Below are positions 59,346 through 64,000 of a stretch of DNA of 64,000 nucleotides, piece after piece. This stretch comes from Rhytidiadelphus loreus (taxonomy: Eukaryota; Streptophyta; Bryopsida; Hypnales; Hylocomiaceae): the NCBI GenBank assembly GCA_947034895.1, contig OX344764.1:60679348-60743347 (forward strand). Reading direction: 5' to 3'. Below the pieces are notes generated by a model that ran no database searches, was not told the DNA's origin, and saw only the letters and a list, made by a program, of their open reading frames with translations. A program made the position numbers and the translations under genes. Each line of letters starts with the position of its first letter. Position 1 is the stretch's first letter.

Positions 59346-61596
59346 CTAGTAAGAGATAGTTTGCTACTTTGGTAGCAATGTTTTGTATTTTTTGTCCCCA
59401 TCCTCTTTTGAATGTCTTAAACATATTAGTACCTTGTCAATTAATTCTTAGGTTAATATTGAAGACAATACTTACTAAGGCAATTGTGGTGGTAACAACA
59501 AGGCCATTGCCCTTGGCCATGGAATTGTGAACAATGAATTAGCTAGTCACCAAAAAACATCTATGACAATTGAATTGCTTCCACAATGCTTATATTAGGA
59601 TCCAAGTTTGCATGAAATTGACTCCTTAGTACGGTTGAATGGTGTAAGTGAAAGTGAATGTTCATGAGTGGATTTGCATATATGGCCATAATTTCATAGG
59701 TGTGTTGTATTGTTGTCAAAATGGGTCAATGCATGCTTGAATAGGTGTGTTTTGTGTGTATTATGTGTTGTAATTCTTTTTAGGGGTTCAAATTCACTCA
59801 TTTTGGGTGCCCTAATTTTGAATTTAGGGTAAGATTTGGGCATGACATGGATGTAGGATTACATGCATGTTGGAGGGGCATAGTTAGAGTTATATTTCTA
59901 AAACAATAAACTAATTAGTAGTCTATTGTTTGGAAGGCATTTAAGATTAGGGTCACATTCACTCCCCACTAAGGTTTTTTTTTGCCATTGCAATGAAAAA
60001 AACTCATAAAAATATTGCAATATAATTAATTTTTCTTTCAACTCTTTCAACTTTGTGGAGGCAATTCCATTTTTTAATCAAATAGTTTTCTAGGTGTCAA
60101 TAGAATAGAAAAAAAAGGAATTTGTAAATAAAATTCAAATATTTATTGAAGTGTCTAAATATTCATACAATATACCAATACAACATCTATATTGTTGTAT
60201 TTTGCAAGGACAAGCATCATTTATGTAGAAAATATAGCTATATATGTTTCTTCATTTTATTCTATAGAAACATATAAAGTACACTATCACTATCAAATGC
60301 AATATCTACTCTAATTGGAAATTTTGAAAAATTTATAAATTTCAATATTTTATAGCAATATGAACTCTGAGCTTATAACCATGGTTTGTTGATTTACTGA
60401 TTTCAAAGTGACACAATACGTTTGGTTTACACCATGATGTTATACTCTATAATATACATCTATGGTGAAAATTTCAGATTTGTCAAGTATATTTTGTATT
60501 TGATATGAATTTTTCTTCATTTTTTCTTAAAAAATTCACAGTAATTTCACCCCCCCCCCCCTAATTGAAAATTTAATGACTTGCAGTAGACATATGAAGT
60601 TCATAGACTTCATCTCTGAAAAACACATAAAATTTTTCATTCATATCTAGTCGCAAAATGGCAGGAATGGACAATGAGGCTTGAAAGCAGTGGTCATGGG
60701 TCCGTCCTTCCAGGGTTAAGATAGCTCACATTCCTCGCATTTTCCAGAATCAATACGGTGGTCCAGTCTCATTAGTGTGCACTCTTGCTTCGTTTGAATT
60801 GAGGCAGAGACTTTCTTCTTGTAGAACTATATGTAAAGTAATTAGTCCAAGTCTAGTCCCTCAGTCTGGAATCATCATCACTGCATATCATTTGACTCGC
60901 TTCACACACTGTACTCGTAATAGAGCCGCATTGCCCTGCTGACACTGTAAAAAACAATCAATTGCTATGTATATCAGCAAGTATTGATGGCCATATTTGT
61001 TTCAGTGCCAAGATTGTGACCTTAAAGCTCTAAAATGATAGAAATGAGGTTTTAATCAGACCAACTGGAACTACGTCGAATTCACTGAAATCCCCTGTTA
61101 TAAAAAGTATTTGGTTCCGTAAGAAGCATTCAATAGTCAAAGATATGGTTTTATTTTCAATTTCAGTGTTCAATTTTATCTCAGGTATGGATACACTAGT
61201 ACATTCTTGGGCCTGGGCGACCAAGCTGGCTTAAGGGTGAAAATTGCATCTTCTTTCATTTTTAATTAGAGACAGACAAGTCTCCAATATTGACAATATG
61301 AAGAGGAGTCTCCAATCACAAAGCATGAAGATCAGTTTTCAACGTTGAAACTGTTACCTAGCCTATGGTATTCTGAGCGTTCTCTTAATGGAATGATTAA
61401 TTGGAATCTTGAGCTCTACTTTGCTAAGCTGAAGAACAATGTTAATCTTTGGGAAATTCAGTGGCAATTTTACTCAACAGCACAGCATACGGCCCCACAT
61501 TCATCACACTAAGATTTTACACATCTGAAAACGTGAAAACACAAAGAAGAATAAATTTGAGCACACAGGTGGTCCGCAAGTGATATAAAGAACTGG
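59346..61596. other. Downstream flank of the LHT gene, no gene seen
   Basis: AT-rich DNA with a C homopolymer near 60550. From about 60660 the sequence is less AT-rich and may include the 3' untranslated region of the transporter gene. No further exon is recognised. Confidence 0.5.
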
Positions 61597-63956
61597 TCAT
61601 GTTTTATAGAAATGGAAATCTCTTGCTTCTACCATCAGGGACCGAAAACCACCGATAGTTGACAAAACCATCAGAACCACGCCGAACACGATCACCGCCT
61701 GCAGATATTCAAATTATTGCAGATAGCTTCAGTAAATGATGGAATCACTCCATATTCCCATACGAGAGACAATTTCAGAGGTCGAAATCACTGAAATCTA
61801 CGGTATTGAATCAATTCAAGATTGAAGACGTGAGAAAGATTACCCAATTGACAATCCAACTCCAGCTCAACCGACTTGGCCGATAGATCATCAACCACAT
61901 GATCGAAGGCAACTGCGAACTCGGTACAGACAAGATCAGTAAGATCAGTCTCTGAAAAATTTAAATATTTTCAGACGTAATGAAACAAGGTCAAAGCAGA
62001 TGTAGGGTGATTTGTAAGTAAAAAGCATATGTGATAACACATGGTTGAATAATTAATAAAGCATGTGGGAGATCAACTTACAAAGTAAGTGGTTGGAGAG
62101 AAAGCGAATCCTCCGAAGAATCCGAGAAGAGCTGAAAAAAATGGAAACGTCATGGCTACGAACATTGTGAAGGCGACGTAGATAGATCGGGTGACAAGTC
62201 GAAGAAGCGTTGTGGGTTTGAATTTTAAGTGCCCCACCAGAGTTGATTCCAGCATGTCATACACTGGCATCGCATAAATCTGCAATGCAATAGTTATTTT
62301 CCTCAAATAACTTACACTTTTTTCAGATTCATGATTGAACCACCAAAAAAGGCTTGCGAAAGCCTATTCACGCCATTATTCATTAGATTCACCCTATTTT
62401 TTCAATGAAACAAGGTCGGCACCTCCAAATTGAATGACTAGGGATAAGAGTATTTGTTCAAGAAAAACAGAACCTGAAATATCCAGAACTCGCTTAAACA
62501 TAAAAAAGACTCTGAAAAAAGAAGAATTTGAATGAAAGATGAAAAGCATCTGAAATGGTTTGGTAGTACCTGGTAGCTTCCAATGACATGAATGACGACC
62601 ATTATATTGGCAATGACCACCAACCACGTTGGTTTTGAGACGAACGTGATGATGTCGTCCGTCACTTGGTTACCGTAAGCCCAATAACCAACCAATGCAA
62701 CAGGAAAATACCCAGCTGCAACAACTCCATATGCAAATTTCACACCGCGCCACATGGCTACCTTCGATGGTTCTTGTGGAGTGGAGGGAAGGGTGGACTG
62801 GATTTCCAAAACTACGTTGTGGCCTGCATACGCGAATGCTATTGTTCCCAGGGCGGTGAAGGCACCGAACCAACGGTCGGCAGTTGTCAAATCCTCGGGA
62901 ACAGTCTGGAGCTTGGATCCACCGGGCGCCACTATCTGGACGGGTTTGAATTGCGGCATTCCGTAGCTCACTGGCCGCAGTAATTGAATGTCTCCAGGAA
63001 GTGTGTGGCCGTAGTGAGCTGGAATAACCCATGCTATAGTAGAATAGCTGTCAAACATACCAGAAGTTCAGAGAAGATGTCCGAAATTGCAGGCCTATGA
63101 AGTCGTCTTGAGGTTCATGGATTATTCCCTAAATGCCCAAATGGTCAAAAATGGTCACTTCCATATCCTTAGGAGTTGCAATAAAAACATTTAGGAAGGT
63201 AACAAAATGTACCTGCCGAAAGAAGAAATTACAGTCTACAGTTTTGAAAAAAAAAGAAGCAATGAAGGTTACCATAATTGACTGTTAGCTTCCGAAGAGG
63301 TTTGTCAAGTTTTAACTTGGACGCTTACAGGTTAATCCCAAAGTGTTCCCAACTGGCTGAAAGTGGGGTGCTAGTATATCTACTGGAGTTGAAATAAATC
63401 ATTTAGAATGCTTAAAGAAGGGAACAAAACTTACCAATAGAAAGAAAAAATCATACCCTACAACAATAATCGACTACTAGCTCCCAAAGTGGCCTTTCTA
63501 TTTTTATCTTGGGCAATAAGGGATGCATGGAAATGGTGATTCCTTTCAGAAGGCTAGAGTAGTACCTGATGGACATGATGGCTGCTGCGAGAGATATACC
63601 GGCTATGGAGTTGAAGTTGGGAAGCTGAGCAAGTACAAGCTGGACAAGGGCGAAGAGAAAAATCCAGAACACGATGTTATCCTGCAAGGGGCAATGGTGT
63701 CCACAAGTGATGGAGTACGCATGCTCCATTGATTTGCCTGCGGTCACCATGTACACAATGTCCACTCCGACCTCCACCACCAACTGCAGGGGGACCACAA
63801 TCCAAAGCCCTAATTTCGGACCGAACGCTTCTTGTCCCAATTCATGGTACCTGTCAAACCGTCTCCCCGGCACCGCTTCGTGCATTTCCACCATCTGCCA
63901 GAGCGTGAAGAGCGTGATAACCCATGATAAGATGAGCATCAATAGTCCGGGACCCC
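61597..63956 (-). CDS. LHT: LHT-type amino acid transporter, 3' five exons
   Basis: The minus-strand exons are 63956-63566, 63047-62570, 62279-62082, 61912-61844 and 61698-61597 (TGA at 61599-61597). All junctions have AG acceptors and GT donors with consistent phases. The protein shows ILSVVIT-like transmembrane segments with VITLFTLWQMVEMHE, PGRRFDRYHELGQ, NFNSIAG, SYSTIAWV, FAYAGHNVVLEIQSTLPSTP, MWRGV, YFPVALVGYWAYGN, VVIHVIGSYQ, IYAMPVYDMLE and a C-terminal FGVVLMVLSTIGGFRSL, the signature of lysine/histidine transporters of the AAAP family. These are plasma-membrane proton-coupled importers of amino acids. The first exon or exons, encoding the N-terminal cytosolic segment and first membrane span, lie beyond the right edge. 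The loop after SYSTIAWV is longer than I recall in Arabidopsis LHT1. No disabling change is seen. Confidence 0.92.
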
Positions 63957-64000
63957 TACAACATTCCCACGTCGAAGAAAATGTCAAGAGAAGGTAAAGA
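63957..64000 (-). other. LHT: Intron of the LHT gene running off the window
   Basis: The acceptor TGTTGTAG ends at 63957, and the exon begins in the middle of a tryptophan codon, so at least one more 5' exon must follow outside. Confidence 0.8.

Overview
The window is nuclear DNA of a land plant with a large, repeat-rich genome. Two ordinary host genes show this: an intron-containing EPIDERMAL PATTERNING FACTOR-LIKE (EPFL) secreted peptide gene at 50270-51385 and the 3' part of a lysine/histidine-transporter-type (LHT) amino acid permease gene from 61597 to the right edge, both on the minus strand. Everything else is AT-rich intergenic DNA or mobile elements. I cannot name the species. A fern, gymnosperm or lycophyte-sized genome would fit, but that is inference.

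The left half (4403-38343) is a nest of insertions that can be peeled off by target-site duplications. The outermost layer is a pair of directly repeated LTR-like sequences of about 1.75-1.84 kb (4403-~30796 with interruptions, and 36508-~38343) around a 5.7-kb region without recognisable genes. The left LTR copy has received two TTAA-flanked inverted-repeat elements: a 938-bp one (6037-6974) and a 23.7-kb one (7003-30695, ends CCCCTGAGCGCCC). The right LTR copy serves as a diverged empty site for the large one.

Inside the 23.7-kb element, on the minus strand, is the most notable system: a Ty3/gypsy-type retroelement whose polyprotein carries its own C5-cytosine DNA methyltransferase upstream of reverse transcriptase and a PHD finger after integrase. 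The order is Gag (two zinc knuckles), protease, a -1 frame overlap, methyltransferase, an in-frame TAG in a tobamovirus-type readthrough context (TAG CAA CCA), RT, RNase H, integrase, PHD. I found no LTR pair for it. It is decayed: in-frame stops in integrase, a D-to-N change at a catalytic integrase residue, a 33-bp palindromic insertion with two stops in Gag, and a 12.6-kb hAT-like insertion (11469-24064; 8-bp duplication CGGGTCGT, ends CAGGGTTGTCT) in the methyltransferase.

The hAT-like element has no transposase that I recognise. It carries inverted subterminal arrays of a GC-rich motif of about 15 bp. It also holds a 6.3-kb satellite (14815-21135, 147/162-bp units built from the same motif), a 166-bp AT-rich tandem array, and relics of the TTAA family.

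The right half (38.3-60 kb) is mostly gene-free. It contains further copies of the TTAA family (42794-43953, with a CACTA-type MITE nested in it; 45752-46196; 53106-54042; 55523-56238), a foldback element (38952-39360), a long TA microsatellite and small tandem repeats. A degraded Tc1/mariner transposase lies near the left edge (1550-2400).
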